Positions 1 to 11,039 of a stretch of 64,000 bases of DNA are shown here, piece by piece (the stretch's first letter is position 1; each line of letters starts with the position of its first letter). The translations under genes were made by a program, and so were the position numbers. The notes under the pieces were generated by a model. That model did no database searches, was not told the origin of the DNA, and saw nothing but the letters and a program-made list of their open reading frames with translations. Source of the stretch: Paenibacillus sp. FSL R7-0204 (lineage in GTDB: Bacteria; Bacillota; Bacilli; Paenibacillales; Paenibacillaceae); the NCBI RefSeq assembly GCF_038002225.1, contig NZ_JBBOCA010000001.1, forward strand, positions 992,001 to 1,056,000, given 5' to 3'.

Positions 1-1
1 T

Positions 2-340
2 GCCATCTACGAAGTAGCAGTCCGGCAGTATCTGATCTCGCTGCCCAATCTGCGCCCCCAGCATCTGCACCGCTCGGCTACCGGGCTGGTCTCCGCCAGG
101 GCGCAGAGCACCATTCTTGCTTTTCTGGACCCGGTACTCACTGAGGATGAGAAGGATGTGGTCAGACGGGGACGCAACGCCAAATCCGGCAGCATTCCCA
201 AAAATGCGGATGTGCTGGAATACCGCCACGCCACTGCTTTTGAATGCATGATCGGTTATTTATATTACACAGGACAGCAGGCAAGAATCCAGGAGCTTGT
301 TCACAGCAGTATCGAATATATGATGCACCGCCCCAAGTGA
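2..340 (+). CDS. mrnC: Mini-ribonuclease III (partial, 5' end outside window)
   Basis: The reading frame is open from the first bases and ends at TGA 338-340, leaving about 112 residues of a family normally about 130-145 long, so only the N-terminus is missing. The visible part carries the RNase III-like helical core: an arginine-rich stretch (RRGRNAKSGSIPKNAD) and the helix with AFECMIGYLYYTG, where the acidic residue lies in a typical RNase III active-site helix. Mini-III lacks the double-stranded RNA-binding domain and in Bacillus matures 23S rRNA ends. rlmB starts 24 bases downstream, as in the usual cysS-mrnC-rlmB-yacP order, which supports the call. Confidence 0.9.
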   Translation, partial: AIYEVAVRQYLISLPNLRPQHLHRSATGLVSARAQSTILAFLDPVLTEDEKDVVRRGRNAKSGSIPKNADVLEYRHATAFECMIGYLYYTGQQARIQELVHSSIEYMMHRPK

Positions 341-364
341 GTATACAGAACAGGAGATAAAACA

Positions 365-1126
365 ATGGAAGAATTGAGAACTGAAGAGGAAATACTGGCA
401 GGCAAGCATTCGGTGCTTGAAGCCCTTAGAGCGGGACGTACACTCAACAAAATATGGATCGCCGAAACTGCACAAAAGCACCTGACCGCACCTATCGTTG
501 CGGAAGCGCGCAAGGCGGGCATTGTCATTCAGCATGTGGACAAGCGCAAGCTGGATCAGCTCGCACCGGGCGTTCAGCACCAGGGAGTGGTGGCGCAGGC
601 GGCGCCTTTTGCCTACACGGAGGTTGCTGATATTCTGGCAATTGCTGAAGCCAAGGGAGAACCGCCGTTTCTGCTCCTGCTGGACGAAATTGAAGATCCG
701 CATAACCTCGGGTCTATCCTGCGTACGGCTGACTGCACAGGTGTGCACGGAGTCATTGTGCCGAAGCGCCGCTCCGCGCAGATTACTGCCACCGTATCCA
801 AGACCTCGGCTGGTGCAGTTGAATATGTGCCCGTGGCCCGCGTGACGAATCTAGGACAGACCATTGACCGGCTGAAGGAGCTGGGAGTCTGGGTAGTCGG
901 CACGGATGTGGATACCGATCAGAATTTGTTCGGATCGGATATTGTCACCGGACCGGTAGCCGTGGTGATCGGCAATGAGAATAAAGGGATGGGCCGCCTG
1001 ATCCGTGAGAAATGCGATGTGCTGCTTAAGCTGCCGATGGCGGGAAGAATCAACTCTTTAAATGCATCGGTGGCAGCGGGTGTAATCATGTACGAGGTAC
1101 TCCGCCGCCGCCAAGAACAGGGATAA
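365..1126 (+). CDS. rlmB: 23S rRNA (guanosine-2'-O-)-methyltransferase RlmB, TrmH family
   Basis: 253 residues. A short N-terminal substrate-binding domain (from about residue 12, GKHSVLEALRAG) is followed by the SPOUT methyltransferase domain with its three knot motifs: NLGSILRTADCTG, VVIGNENKGMGRL and LPMAGRINSLNASVAAG. The family 2'-O-methylates a guanosine (G2251 in E. coli numbering) of 23S rRNA, using S-adenosylmethionine bound in the C-terminal knot. ATG 365 follows an AGGAG site. The gene is 24 bases after mrnC and 2 bases before rae1, so the three are probably co-transcribed. Confidence 0.93.
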   Translation: MEELRTEEEILAGKHSVLEALRAGRTLNKIWIAETAQKHLTAPIVAEARKAGIVIQHVDKRKLDQLAPGVQHQGVVAQAAPFAYTEVADILAIAEAKGEPPFLLLLDEIEDPHNLGSILRTADCTGVHGVIVPKRRSAQITATVSKTSAGAVEYVPVARVTNLGQTIDRLKELGVWVVGTDVDTDQNLFGSDIVTGPVAVVIGNENKGMGRLIREKCDVLLKLPMAGRINSLNASVAAGVIMYEVLRRRQEQG

Positions 1127-1128
1127 CT

Positions 1129-1650
1129 ATGGCAGACTGGCGCGATATCCTGCTCGTGGACGGATACAATATGATCGGCGGCTGGCCGGAGCTTGCGGCA
1201 TTGTCGCAGACCGGTATGCAGGGGGCACGCGACCGGCTGCTCGATATGCTGGCCGATTATCAGGCATTCTCCGGGCTGCGCGTCATTGCTGTATTCGATG
1301 CCTACCGTGTGCCGGGACTGGGAAGGTCGTTTGAACAAGGGAAGATCCAGGTCTTCTTCACCAAGGAGAAGGAAACGGCAGATGAATGCATTGAACGGCT
1401 CGTTGGGGAATTCACGCACCGCCGCAGACAGATCTCGGTAGCCACCAGTGATTTTGTGGAGCAGCATGTCGTTTTTGCCCAGGGCGCACTCCGGATTTCG
1501 GCCAGGGAACTGAGGCTTGAGATTGAGGAGAACCAGAAGCAGGTGAAGAAGGCCATCGAGCCGGGAAGCGTGAGCGGGACCCGTCACTCGCTGGAAGACA
1601 AGCTGCCGCCGGAGACGCGTAAACGGCTGGAGGACTGGCGCAGACAGTAG
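1129..1650 (+). CDS. rae1: NYN/PIN-like ribosome-associated endoribonuclease Rae1 (YacP)
   Basis: 173 residues of the YacP/NYN family. It begins with the acidic PIN-like signature LLVDGYNMIGGWPEL, continues with VIAVFDAY and an internal ATSDF segment that supply further acidic metal-binding positions, and ends in a basic C-terminal helix (ETRKRLEDWRRQ). In Bacillus subtilis the family member cuts mRNA inside translating ribosomes at the A site. It starts two bases after rlmB, implying translational coupling. The neighbourhood (rRNA maturation, then sigH) is the standard one for Bacilli. Confidence 0.88.
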   Translation: MADWRDILLVDGYNMIGGWPELAALSQTGMQGARDRLLDMLADYQAFSGLRVIAVFDAYRVPGLGRSFEQGKIQVFFTKEKETADECIERLVGEFTHRRRQISVATSDFVEQHVVFAQGALRISARELRLEIEENQKQVKKAIEPGSVSGTRHSLEDKLPPETRKRLEDWRRQ

Positions 1651-1724
1651 GACAGGAATAGCAGTTGCCTCATACAAGAAAATGACATAATATGTTATTG
1701 AAGATTGTTTTTGGACAAATCCGG

Positions 1725-1754
1725 TTGACGGTGTAAGGTAACATAATATATACT
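1725..1754 (+). promoter_or_regulatory. SigA-type promoter for sigH
   Basis: TTGACG (1725-1730), 18-base spacer, TATACT (1749-1754), about 58 bases before the sigH start codon. It lies in the 161-base gap after rae1, so sigH can be transcribed independently of the upstream rRNA-processing genes. Predicted by eye from consensus match. Confidence 0.6.
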
Positions 1755-1811
1755 GTTCCTATATTTCGAGAAGTAACGATGTGTCTTGCGTTGCAGCCGG
1801 GGGGATTCTTG

Positions 1812-2456
1812 GTGAGTGTCGACCTCAAGGAATTAATGCTGTCCGAGTATGATTTCATAAGTGATGAAGAAATTGTCGAGATCTTCCGTGGTGGCGACAG
1901 TGGCGCATTGGAGCATTTAATTAACAAGTACCGTAATTTTGTGCGTGCCAAGGCTCGTTCCTATTTTTTGATCGGGGCAGATCGTGAAGATATTGTGCAG
2001 GAAGGAATGATTGGCTTATACAAGGCCATCCGTGACTTCAAGGGTGACAAGCTGTCATCATTCAAAGCCTTTGCCGAGCTGTGCATCACCCGTCAGATTA
2101 TAACCGCCATTAAGACCGCTACCCGCCAGAAGCATATTCCGCTTAATTCATATGTCTCGTTAGACAAGCCCATCTATGATGAGGACTCCGACCGGACATT
2201 GATGGATGTGATATGCGGAAGTCAGGTGCTGGACCCGGAAGAGCTGATTATCAACCAGGAGGAGTTCATCGGACTGGAAGATAAGATGGCCGAGATTCTG
2301 AGTGATCTGGAACGGAAGGTTCTGATGCTCTATCTGGACGGACGTTCCTATCAGGAGATTGCCGAGGATTTGAAGCGGCATGTGAAGTCCATTGACAATG
2401 CTTTGCAGCGAGTGAAACGTAAATTGGAAAGATATCTGGAAGTGCGTGACAATTAA
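1812..2456 (+). CDS. sigH: RNA polymerase sigma factor SigH (sporulation transition-state sigma)
   Basis: 214 residues from GTG 1812. An in-frame ATG at 1779 would add 11 residues, but only the GTG has a good site (GGGGGG ending at 1804, 7 bases upstream). Region 2 contains YRNFVRAKARSYFLIGADRE followed by DIVQEGMIGLYKAIRDF, which binds core polymerase and the -10 element. Region 4 has the helix-turn-helix DGRSYQEIAEDLKRHVKSI for the -35 element. SigH directs early sporulation and stationary-phase genes. Its presence, with cwlD, gerD and kbaA further on, marks the organism as a spore former. A terminator follows directly. Confidence 0.95.
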   Translation: MSVDLKELMLSEYDFISDEEIVEIFRGGDSGALEHLINKYRNFVRAKARSYFLIGADREDIVQEGMIGLYKAIRDFKGDKLSSFKAFAELCITRQIITAIKTATRQKHIPLNSYVSLDKPIYDEDSDRTLMDVICGSQVLDPEELIINQEEFIGLEDKMAEILSDLERKVLMLYLDGRSYQEIAEDLKRHVKSIDNALQRVKRKLERYLEVRDN

Positions 2457-2473
2457 TGATATAATGACTAGGA

Positions 2474-2498
2474 AGGCTCGGGACTCGAGTCTTTTTTT
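2474..2498 (+). terminator. Rho-independent terminator after sigH
   Basis: AGGCTCG (2474-2480), loop ggact, CGAGTCT (2486-2492), then a seven-T tract to 2498. It starts 18 bases after the sigH stop. The following 320 bases to rpmG hold no convincing gene, only the rpmG promoter and leader hairpin. Confidence 0.85.
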
Positions 2499-2692
2499 AG
2501 TGTCCGCTAGATTTGGATAAGGTGAATTTGCGATAGGTGAAGCGTTGGTGGATGGCAGGTTTATACACAAGCGAATTGCAGCATAATGATTATGGAAGAC
2601 AGCTGGCGCACAGGAAGAAGCAGGATCAAAGATGACTTATGGCATAAGGCTACAGCACCCGGAATTACCCAGTGCGATGGGGGAAACTTTCG

Positions 2693-2722
2693 TTGACACA
2701 GACATTGATATTATGCTAAAGT
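2693..2722 (+). promoter_or_regulatory. SigA-type promoter for rpmG-secE-nusG
   Basis: A perfect -35 TTGACA (2693-2698) is followed after 18 bases by TAAAGT (2717-2722), within the string TATGCTAAAGT. The -35 is certain by eye; the exact -10 register is not. It would give a 5' leader of about 90 bases before rpmG. Confidence 0.55.
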
Positions 2723-2768
2723 GTTTTAGGTAGGCCTAAATTCGCGGCTTTTTTTTGAATCAATATCT

Positions 2769-2799
2769 ACGTCTTCTAATTTGATGATTAGAAGTACGT
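2769..2799 (+). promoter_or_regulatory. Leader hairpin immediately upstream of the rpmG ribosome binding site
   Basis: Arms ACGT-CTTCTAAT (2769-2780) and ATTAGAAG-T-ACGT (2787-2799) pair with one bulged base and a six-base loop. The ribosome binding site GGGAGGTG begins about five bases after the stem. It has no T tract, so it is not a standard terminator. It may stabilise the mRNA or modulate L33 translation; the function is unknown. Confidence 0.4.
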
Positions 2800-2817
2800 C
2801 TTCGGGAGGTGCACATC

Positions 2818-2967
2818 ATGCGGGTAATTATCACTTTGGCTTGTACAAGTTGCAAACAAAGAAACTATGCAACAACCAAAAACAAGCGAAATCACCCCGA
2901 CCGCTTGGAGATGAAGAAATTTTGCAAGTTCTGTAACGAGCAAACTCCTCATCGCGAAACCAGATAG
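2818..2967 (+). CDS. rpmG: 50S ribosomal protein L33 (zinc-binding form)
   Basis: 49 residues from ATG 2818 behind GGGAGGTG. The order of residues is typical of L33: [16 protein letters not shown] near the N-terminus and [13 protein letters not shown] at the C-terminus. The two CxxC pairs (residues 9/12 and 38/41) form the zinc ribbon of the C+ paralogue, the form that needs zinc. secE follows by 21 bases, and this rpmG-secE-nusG order is common in Firmicutes. Confidence 0.95.
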   Translation: MRVIITLACTSCKQRNYATTKNKRNHPDRLEMKKFCKFCNEQTPHRETR

Positions 2968-2988
2968 TCTTTTGGAGGTGTAGTCGGC

Positions 2989-3180
2989 GTGAAACGTAGT
3001 TTCAAGTCTTTGTTTTCCTTTTTCACTGAGAGCTGGAGTGAACTCAAAAAGGTTCGCTGGCCTAGCCGTAAAGAATTGAAAAACTATACATTGATCGTTC
3101 TTGGTACAATTGTAGTTATTTCTCTTTACTTCTGGGTTCTGGACATCGGTATTTCCGCTGTGATTGAAGCGATTATTTAG
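2989..3180 (+). CDS. secE: Preprotein translocase subunit SecE
   Basis: 63 residues from GTG 2989, preceded by GGAGGTG. It has the short single-span Gram-positive form: an amphipathic cytoplasmic helix (SWSELKKVRWPSRKEL), then one membrane segment from about residue 32 to 58. SecE clamps the SecY channel; SecY is encoded at 31 kb in this window. nusG follows 21 bases downstream, the almost universal arrangement. Confidence 0.95.
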   Translation: MKRSFKSLFSFFTESWSELKKVRWPSRKELKNYTLIVLGTIVVISLYFWVLDIGISAVIEAII

Positions 3181-3201
3181 AGAGGTCCCAGGTGGCTTGA
3201 T

Positions 3202-3735
3202 ATGGAAAAAAGATGGTACGTTGTTCATACCTATTCCGGGTATGAGAATAAGGTCAAGGCCAATTTGGAAAAACGCGTTGAGTCCATGGGCATGGAAGAC
3301 AAAATATTCCGCGTTCTTGTTCCTATGGAAGAAGAACTGGTAAACAAGGATGGCAAGAAAAAAACTGTCATGCGCAAAGTTTACCCTGGTTACGTTTTGG
3401 TCGAAATGGTTCAGACTGATGATTCTTGGTATGTTGTCCGCAATACGCCGGGCGTTACCGGATTTGTCGGTTCAACTGGTTCGGGCTCTAAGCCTACCGC
3501 TCTGCTACCCGAAGAGGTTGAACAGATTCTGAAGCATATGGGCATGGTTGAACCTAAAGCGAAGATTGATTTCGAAATTAAGGAATCCGTGCGTATTATG
3601 GTCGGTCCGTTTGCGAATTTTGTGGGCTCCGTGGAAGAGATTTTGGCAGACAAAAGCAAGATCAAGGTACATGTCAACATGTTTGGACGGGAAACCCCGC
3701 TGGAGTTGGATTTCACTCAAGTGGAGAAGATATAA
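3202..3735 (+). CDS. nusG: Transcription termination/antitermination factor NusG
   Basis: 177 residues. The N-terminal NGN domain begins WYVVHTYSGYENKVKANLE and includes the conserved PGYVLVEM strand. The C-terminal KOW domain is VRIMVGPFANFVGSVEEI. NusG rides on RNA polymerase, affects pausing and links transcription with translation or Rho. Its linkage to secE and rplK is standard. The stop is followed by two small hairpins before rplK. Confidence 0.96.
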   Translation: MEKRWYVVHTYSGYENKVKANLEKRVESMGMEDKIFRVLVPMEEELVNKDGKKKTVMRKVYPGYVLVEMVQTDDSWYVVRNTPGVTGFVGSTGSGSKPTALLPEEVEQILKHMGMVEPKAKIDFEIKESVRIMVGPFANFVGSVEEILADKSKIKVHVNMFGRETPLELDFTQVEKI

Positions 3736-3810
3736 CAAGCACAAGGGTTTCTTGTGGGAGAATGCTGTTTAGCATTCGAATACCACTATTTACGCAAGGA
3801 GGTGTCACTC

Positions 3811-4236
3811 ATGGCTAAAAAAGTTATTAAAATGGTGAAACTGCAGATTCCTGCAGGGAAAGCGAATCCAGCGCCTCCAGTAGGTCCGGCGTTAGGTCAA
3901 GCGGGTGTCAACATCATGGCATTCTGTAAGGAATTCAACGCTCGTACTGCCGACCAGGCTGGTCTGATCATCCCGGTTGAAATTACAGTATTTGAAGACC
4001 GTTCGTTTACCTTCATCACCAAAACTCCTCCGGCTGCTGTTCTGCTTCGCATCGCTGCAAAAGTAGAAAAAGGCTCCGGTGAACCAAACAAGAAAAAAGT
4101 AGCGAAGCTGGGCCGCGCAGCGGTTCGTGAAATCGCTGAAACCAAAATGCCCGATCTGAACGCTGCATCTGTTGAAGCTGCAATGCGTATGGTTGAAGGT
4201 ACTGCCCGCAGTATGGGAATCACAATCGAAGACTAA
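3811..4236 (+). CDS. rplK: 50S ribosomal protein L11
   Basis: 141 residues from ATG 3811 with AAGGAGGTG six bases upstream; an in-frame codon at 3754 would add 19 residues but has no binding site. The N-terminal domain has the proline-rich [20 protein letters not shown] that contacts the GTPase-associated centre and thiopeptide antibiotics. The C-terminal rRNA-binding domain ends [15 protein letters not shown]. It is the first gene of the L11-L1 pair; rplA follows after 80 bases. Confidence 0.96.
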   Translation: MAKKVIKMVKLQIPAGKANPAPPVGPALGQAGVNIMAFCKEFNARTADQAGLIIPVEITVFEDRSFTFITKTPPAAVLLRIAAKVEKGSGEPNKKKVAKLGRAAVREIAETKMPDLNAASVEAAMRMVEGTARSMGITIED

Positions 4237-4316
4237 TATGTATTCGATGAACCGGTCATTCATGACCGCAATATGTGGGAGGAATTTCCGCTAATACCAC
4301 AAAGGAGGAACATTTC

Positions 4317-5009
4317 ATGGCTAAACATGGTAAGAAGTACCAAGAATCCGCGAAGCTGATCAACAGCGAAGCGACTTACGAGCCTTCAGAAGCTGTAGAG
4401 CTTGTGAAAAAGGCGGCAACTGCCAAATTCGACGAAACCGTTGAAGCAGCAGTTCGTCTGGGTGTAGACCCGCGTAAACAAGACCAGGCAGTTCGTGGTG
4501 TTGTTGTCCTGCCTCACGGCACAGGCAAAACACAACGCGTGCTTGTATTTGCAAAAGGTGAAAAAGCGAAGGAAGCGGAAGCTGCTGGCGCTGATTTTGT
4601 TGGTGATGCTGACATGATCAACAAGATTCAACAGGGCTGGTTCGAATTCGACGTCTGCGTAGCTACACCTGATATGATGAGTGAAGTCGGTAAACTGGGT
4701 CGTCTGCTCGGTGGTAAAGGTCTCATGCCTAACCCTAAAGCAGGTACAGTTACTTTCGACGTTACCAAGGCTGTTCAAGAAATCAAAGCCGGTAAGATCG
4801 AATACCGTCTCGACAAAGCGGGCCAAATTCACGCGCCAATCGGCAAAGTGTCTTTCAACGCTGAACAATTGAACGAGAACCTTAAAGCTCTTATGGACGC
4901 TCTGAACCGTGCGAAACCGGCTGCTGCCAAAGGTGTATACCTTAAAGGTATCGCTATTTCGTCCACAATGGGACCTAGCGCTCGTGTGAACGCAGCTGCT
5001 TTCAGATAA
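4317..5009 (+). CDS. rplA: 50S ribosomal protein L1
   Basis: 230 residues from ATG 4317, eight bases after AAAGGAGG; an upstream in-frame codon at 4275 lacks a site. Characteristic segments are [11 protein letters not shown], the [15 protein letters not shown] loop and the second-domain [19 protein letters not shown]1 forms the mobile stalk at the E site and in many bacteria represses its own operon by binding a mimic of its rRNA site. A 286-base leader region separates it from rplJ. Confidence 0.96.
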   Translation: MAKHGKKYQESAKLINSEATYEPSEAVELVKKAATAKFDETVEAAVRLGVDPRKQDQAVRGVVVLPHGTGKTQRVLVFAKGEKAKEAEAAGADFVGDADMINKIQQGWFEFDVCVATPDMMSEVGKLGRLLGGKGLMPNPKAGTVTFDVTKAVQEIKAGKIEYRLDKAGQIHAPIGKVSFNAEQLNENLKALMDALNRAKPAAAKGVYLKGIAISSTMGPSARVNAAAFR

Positions 5010-5280
5010 TTAAAGGTTGACTCCTTGAGTAATCTTTGATAATCTATAACAGTTGTGAACATTAAGGCGATCAATCTTAAATGTGAATATGCTTACCGTA
5101 GACAGTAGGTGCCGTAGGGCTTAATTTCCTACCGAGGTGTTGTGATAGAAACAAAAAGTGCCAGGCTCGCCTGATTAACTTTCCGTTTTATCAAGCCTTC
5201 GTGAATCTGCGGAGGCTTTTCTAATGCCTGCGTAGGAACGGCGCGGTTTCTCCGGAAGAATCGCCGTGACATAAATTTTC
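5010..5280 (+). promoter_or_regulatory. L10-type autoregulatory leader upstream of rplJ-rplL
   Basis: The 286-base gap between rplA and rplJ holds structured RNA and no gene. It has the TACCGAGGTGTTGTGATAG segment typical of Firmicute L10 leaders, then an attenuator-like hairpin: AAGCCTTCG (5193-5201), eight-base loop, CGGAGGCTT (5210-5218), followed by TT. The family binds the L10(L12)4 complex and lowers rplJ-rplL expression. The assignment rests on position and these segments; no covariance search was done. Confidence 0.65.
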
Positions 5281-5295
5281 AGGAGGTGTATACAA

Positions 5296-5799
5296 TTGGC
5301 AAATGCAAAAGTAATCCAAGCAAAACAGGATGCGGTTGATGTTGTTACTAGCAAACTGCAGAACAGTGTCTCCACTGTTGTTGCAGACTACCGCGGATTG
5401 AACGTATCGCAAGTGACTGAACTGCGTAAGCAGCTTCGTGAAGCTGGCGTTGAGTTTCAAGTCCTGAAGAACACATTGCTTCGCCGTGCAACTGTGGCAG
5501 CTGAGCTGACTGATCTGGACGCTGTCCTGACGGGTCCTACAGCGATCGCATTCAGCGAGACTGATGCGGTAGTAGCAGCTAAGATTCTAAATGACTTCGC
5601 TAAGAAGAACGACGCTTTGAAACTGAAAGGCGGCGTTGTAGAAGGTAAAGTTATCGATGCGGACCAACTGAAAGCACTGGCTGAACTGCCATCCCGCGAT
5701 GGTTTGCTCTCCATGCTGCTTAGCGTGCTTCAAGCTCCAATGCGCAACTTCGCGCTTGCAGTTAAAGCTGTTGCTGAGAAAGAAGAACAAAGCGCGTAA
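5296..5799 (+). CDS. rplJ: 50S ribosomal protein L10
   Basis: 167 residues from TTG 5296, seven bases after AGGAGGTG. Recognisable segments are the [20 protein letters not shown] strand-helix, [12 protein letters not shown], and a C-terminal helix ending [13 protein letters not shown] that binds L7/L12 dimers. L10 anchors the stalk to 23S rRNA near L11. It is expressed with rplL, 63 bases downstream, probably under the L10 leader. Confidence 0.95.
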   Translation: MANAKVIQAKQDAVDVVTSKLQNSVSTVVADYRGLNVSQVTELRKQLREAGVEFQVLKNTLLRRATVAAELTDLDAVLTGPTAIAFSETDAVVAAKILNDFAKKNDALKLKGGVVEGKVIDADQLKALAELPSRDGLLSMLLSVLQAPMRNFALAVKAVAEKEEQSA

Positions 5800-5862
5800 G
5801 CCTTTGCTTCTGGCTTCATAATCAAGACCACAAACCAATTCAAATATAATGGAGGTTCAATC

Positions 5863-6222
5863 ATGAGCAAAGAAACAATCTTAGAAGAAATTAAAGGCAT
5901 GAGCGTACTGGAACTGAACGACCTGGTAAAAGCAATCGAAGAAGAATTCGGCGTAACTGCAGCAGCTCCAGTAGCAGCTGGCGGCGCTGTAGCAGCTGTT
6001 GAAGCTGAACAGTCCGAATTCGACGTAATTTTGACAAGCGCTGGCGCTTCCAAAATCAACGTTATCAAAATCGTTCGCGAAATCACAGGTCTTGGCTTGA
6101 AAGAAGCTAAAGAAGTTGTAGATAACGCTCCAAAAGCAATCAAAGAAAAAGTAAGCAAAGAAGAAGCCGAAGCTACCAAAGCAAAATTGGAAGAAGCAGG
6201 CGCAGCTGTAGAAGTAAAATAA
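5863..6222 (+). CDS. rplL: 50S ribosomal protein L7/L12
   Basis: 119 residues. An N-terminal dimerisation helix ([20 protein letters not shown]) leads into an alanine-rich hinge (residues about 30-50). The C-terminal factor-binding domain contains [18 protein letters not shown] and [19 protein letters not shown]. It is the multicopy stalk protein that recruits elongation factor GTPases. Codon use is highly biased, as expected for the most abundant ribosomal protein. Confidence 0.97.
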   Translation: MSKETILEEIKGMSVLELNDLVKAIEEEFGVTAAAPVAAGGAVAAVEAEQSEFDVILTSAGASKINVIKIVREITGLGLKEAKEVVDNAPKAIKEKVSKEEAEATKAKLEEAGAAVEVK

Positions 6223-6274
6223 GTTGATTCAATAGGTACTGCCCCGGAGCAGAAATGATTCTCTCCGGTTCCCG

Positions 6275-6304
6275 CAACCCCCTTGAACTTGTTCAAGGGG
6301 GTTG
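6275..6304 (+). terminator. Strong hairpin after rplL (possible partial terminator)
   Basis: A perfect 13-base-pair inverted repeat, CAACCCCCTTGAA (6275-6287) and TTCAAGGGGGTTG (6292-6304), has a four-base loop. The bases after it are CTCTATAAGG rather than a T tract, so it may only reduce read-through or protect the 3' end of rplL mRNA. Confidence 0.5.
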
Positions 6305-6358
6305 CTCTATAAGGGAGCCTTGCGGGTATTTGTAGTTCAACGTGAAAGGGAGGATGGT

Positions 6359-6955
6359 ATGTCGCAGCATTATTACTCGCAGCAGCCGGAAGCGCGTCAT
6401 GACAGACGGAGCATCGATACGGAGCTGAGAGGCAAACGCCTCCGCTTTACAAGCGACGCCGGTGTTTTTTCTAAAGGAGATATTGATCATGGCAGTCGTG
6501 TTCTGATTGAGGGGATGGAAATTCCTGAGGATGCGAAGGTACTAGACGTGGGCTGTGGTTACGGGCCTATAGGGATTAGTGCGGCGCATCTCGCTTCTAA
6601 GGGACATGTGACGATGGTTGATATCAACAGCCGTGCGGTAGAGCTTGCCCGCGAGAATGCGCAGCATAATGGAATCCGCAATGTTACGGTGATGGAAAGT
6701 GATGTGCTATCGGCAGTGCAGGGGCAGACATTCGATGTGATTCTAACCAACCCGCCGATTCGCGCCGGCAAGGCCGTAGTGCATGCGATTTTTGAACAGG
6801 CGTATGATCATTTGAATGAGGGCGGTTGTCTGTGGGTTGTCATTCAGAAGAAGCAGGGTGCGCCGTCGGCGGTTTCCAAGCTGGAGAGTATGTTCCCGGT
6901 AGTAGAAGAAGTAGGGAAAGACAAGGGCTATAGAATCTTAAAAGCTCAGAAATAA
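6359..6955 (+). CDS. Class I SAM-dependent methyltransferase, YbxB/RsmC-like
   Basis: 198 residues from ATG 6359, which sits five bases after AAAGGGAGG; the frame is open further upstream into the rplL hairpin, but without a binding site. The Rossmann fold shows motif I VLDVGCGYGPIGI, an acidic end of strand 2 (MVDINSRAVELARENA) and the catalytic motif LTNPPIRAGK, the NPP(I/F/Y) tetrad typical of nucleic-acid N-methyltransferases. Relatives RsmC and RlmG methylate guanines in rRNA, so an rRNA target is likely but not shown. The place between rplL and rpoB is conserved in Bacilli. Confidence 0.8.
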   Translation: MSQHYYSQQPEARHDRRSIDTELRGKRLRFTSDAGVFSKGDIDHGSRVLIEGMEIPEDAKVLDVGCGYGPIGISAAHLASKGHVTMVDINSRAVELARENAQHNGIRNVTVMESDVLSAVQGQTFDVILTNPPIRAGKAVVHAIFEQAYDHLNEGGCLWVVIQKKQGAPSAVSKLESMFPVVEEVGKDKGYRILKAQK

Positions 6956-6968
6956 ATAATAATACTCA

Positions 6969-6997
6969 TTGACATGCGATGTCCGTAGTGGTATTAT
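6969..6997 (+). promoter_or_regulatory. SigA promoter upstream of rpoB-rpoC
   Basis: TTGACA (6969-6974), 17-base spacer, TATTAT (6992-6997), starting 14 bases after the methyltransferase gene. The predicted start near 7004 leaves a leader of about 375 bases before rpoB. Confidence 0.75.
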
Positions 6998-7004
6998 TAT
7001 AAAA

Positions 7005-7380
7005 TGTCAGTATTAAGCTAGGCTCCATGTCTTTAGTTTGCTGAAATGTCAAGTGATATATTGTCGCCCGGTAAGCGCATGCCGCACGGCAGGTTTTTGC
7101 GAATTCCGTTCTCTATGTTCCTGTCACGGCGAAGGTCGCCGGGGCAATAGATAATAGCGCATGAACTGTAGCCTGGTGACGTATAATACGCACGTTTTGG
7201 GCAAATCTACTGGATAAGGAGTATTTTGGCCGTGGATAGATGTGCTCTTTTTTCGAAAGATTTCGATAAGGGGCTTTTCTGTATTTATGGCCGAATCCTT
7301 GTGATATGGTTCCATTATACGGGTCCAAACAAGGGTTCGCAATCAATTTTTAAGTGAGTAGACATGAGGGGTGAGTAAAG
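7005..7380 (+). promoter_or_regulatory. Long 5' leader of rpoB, no gene found
   Basis: No open frame with a ribosome binding site is evident in these 376 bases. The leader contains several dyads: TGCC-GGCA followed by GGTTTTT (about 7079-7097), CGGCGA-agg-TCGCCG (7127-7141) and TCGAAA-ga-TTTCGA (7253-7266). An isolated TATAAT lies at 7182-7187 without a convincing -35. Such structure could attenuate or stabilise rpoBC mRNA; no known riboswitch class is recognised. Confidence 0.45.
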
Positions 7381-10926
<3,546 letters not shown>

Positions 10927-10966
10927 TTCACCAGCAAGCCACTAATTTCATTACACAAAAGGACCC

Positions 10967-10998
10967 GCCCTCTGTTGACTTCAGCGTCAAGAGAGGGC
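10967..10998 (+). promoter_or_regulatory. Hairpin between rpoB and rpoC
   Basis: GCCCTCT-G-TTGAC (10967-10979) pairs with GTCAA-G-AGAGGGC (10986-10998), 12 base pairs interrupted by one G-G mismatch, with a six-base loop. No T tract follows. It is a candidate RNA-processing or mRNA-stability element that could set the beta to beta-prime ratio. Confidence 0.45.
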
Positions 10999-11039
10999 TG
11001 TGGTACTAAATCAGGATATAGGTTAAGGAGGGTTGCTCC

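Noticed and set aside
2552..2635. 27-residue plus-strand ORF between sigH and rpmG
   Set aside because: It starts MAGLYTSELQHNDYGRQ but has no proper ribosome binding site or known relative, and lies upstream of the rpmG promoter.
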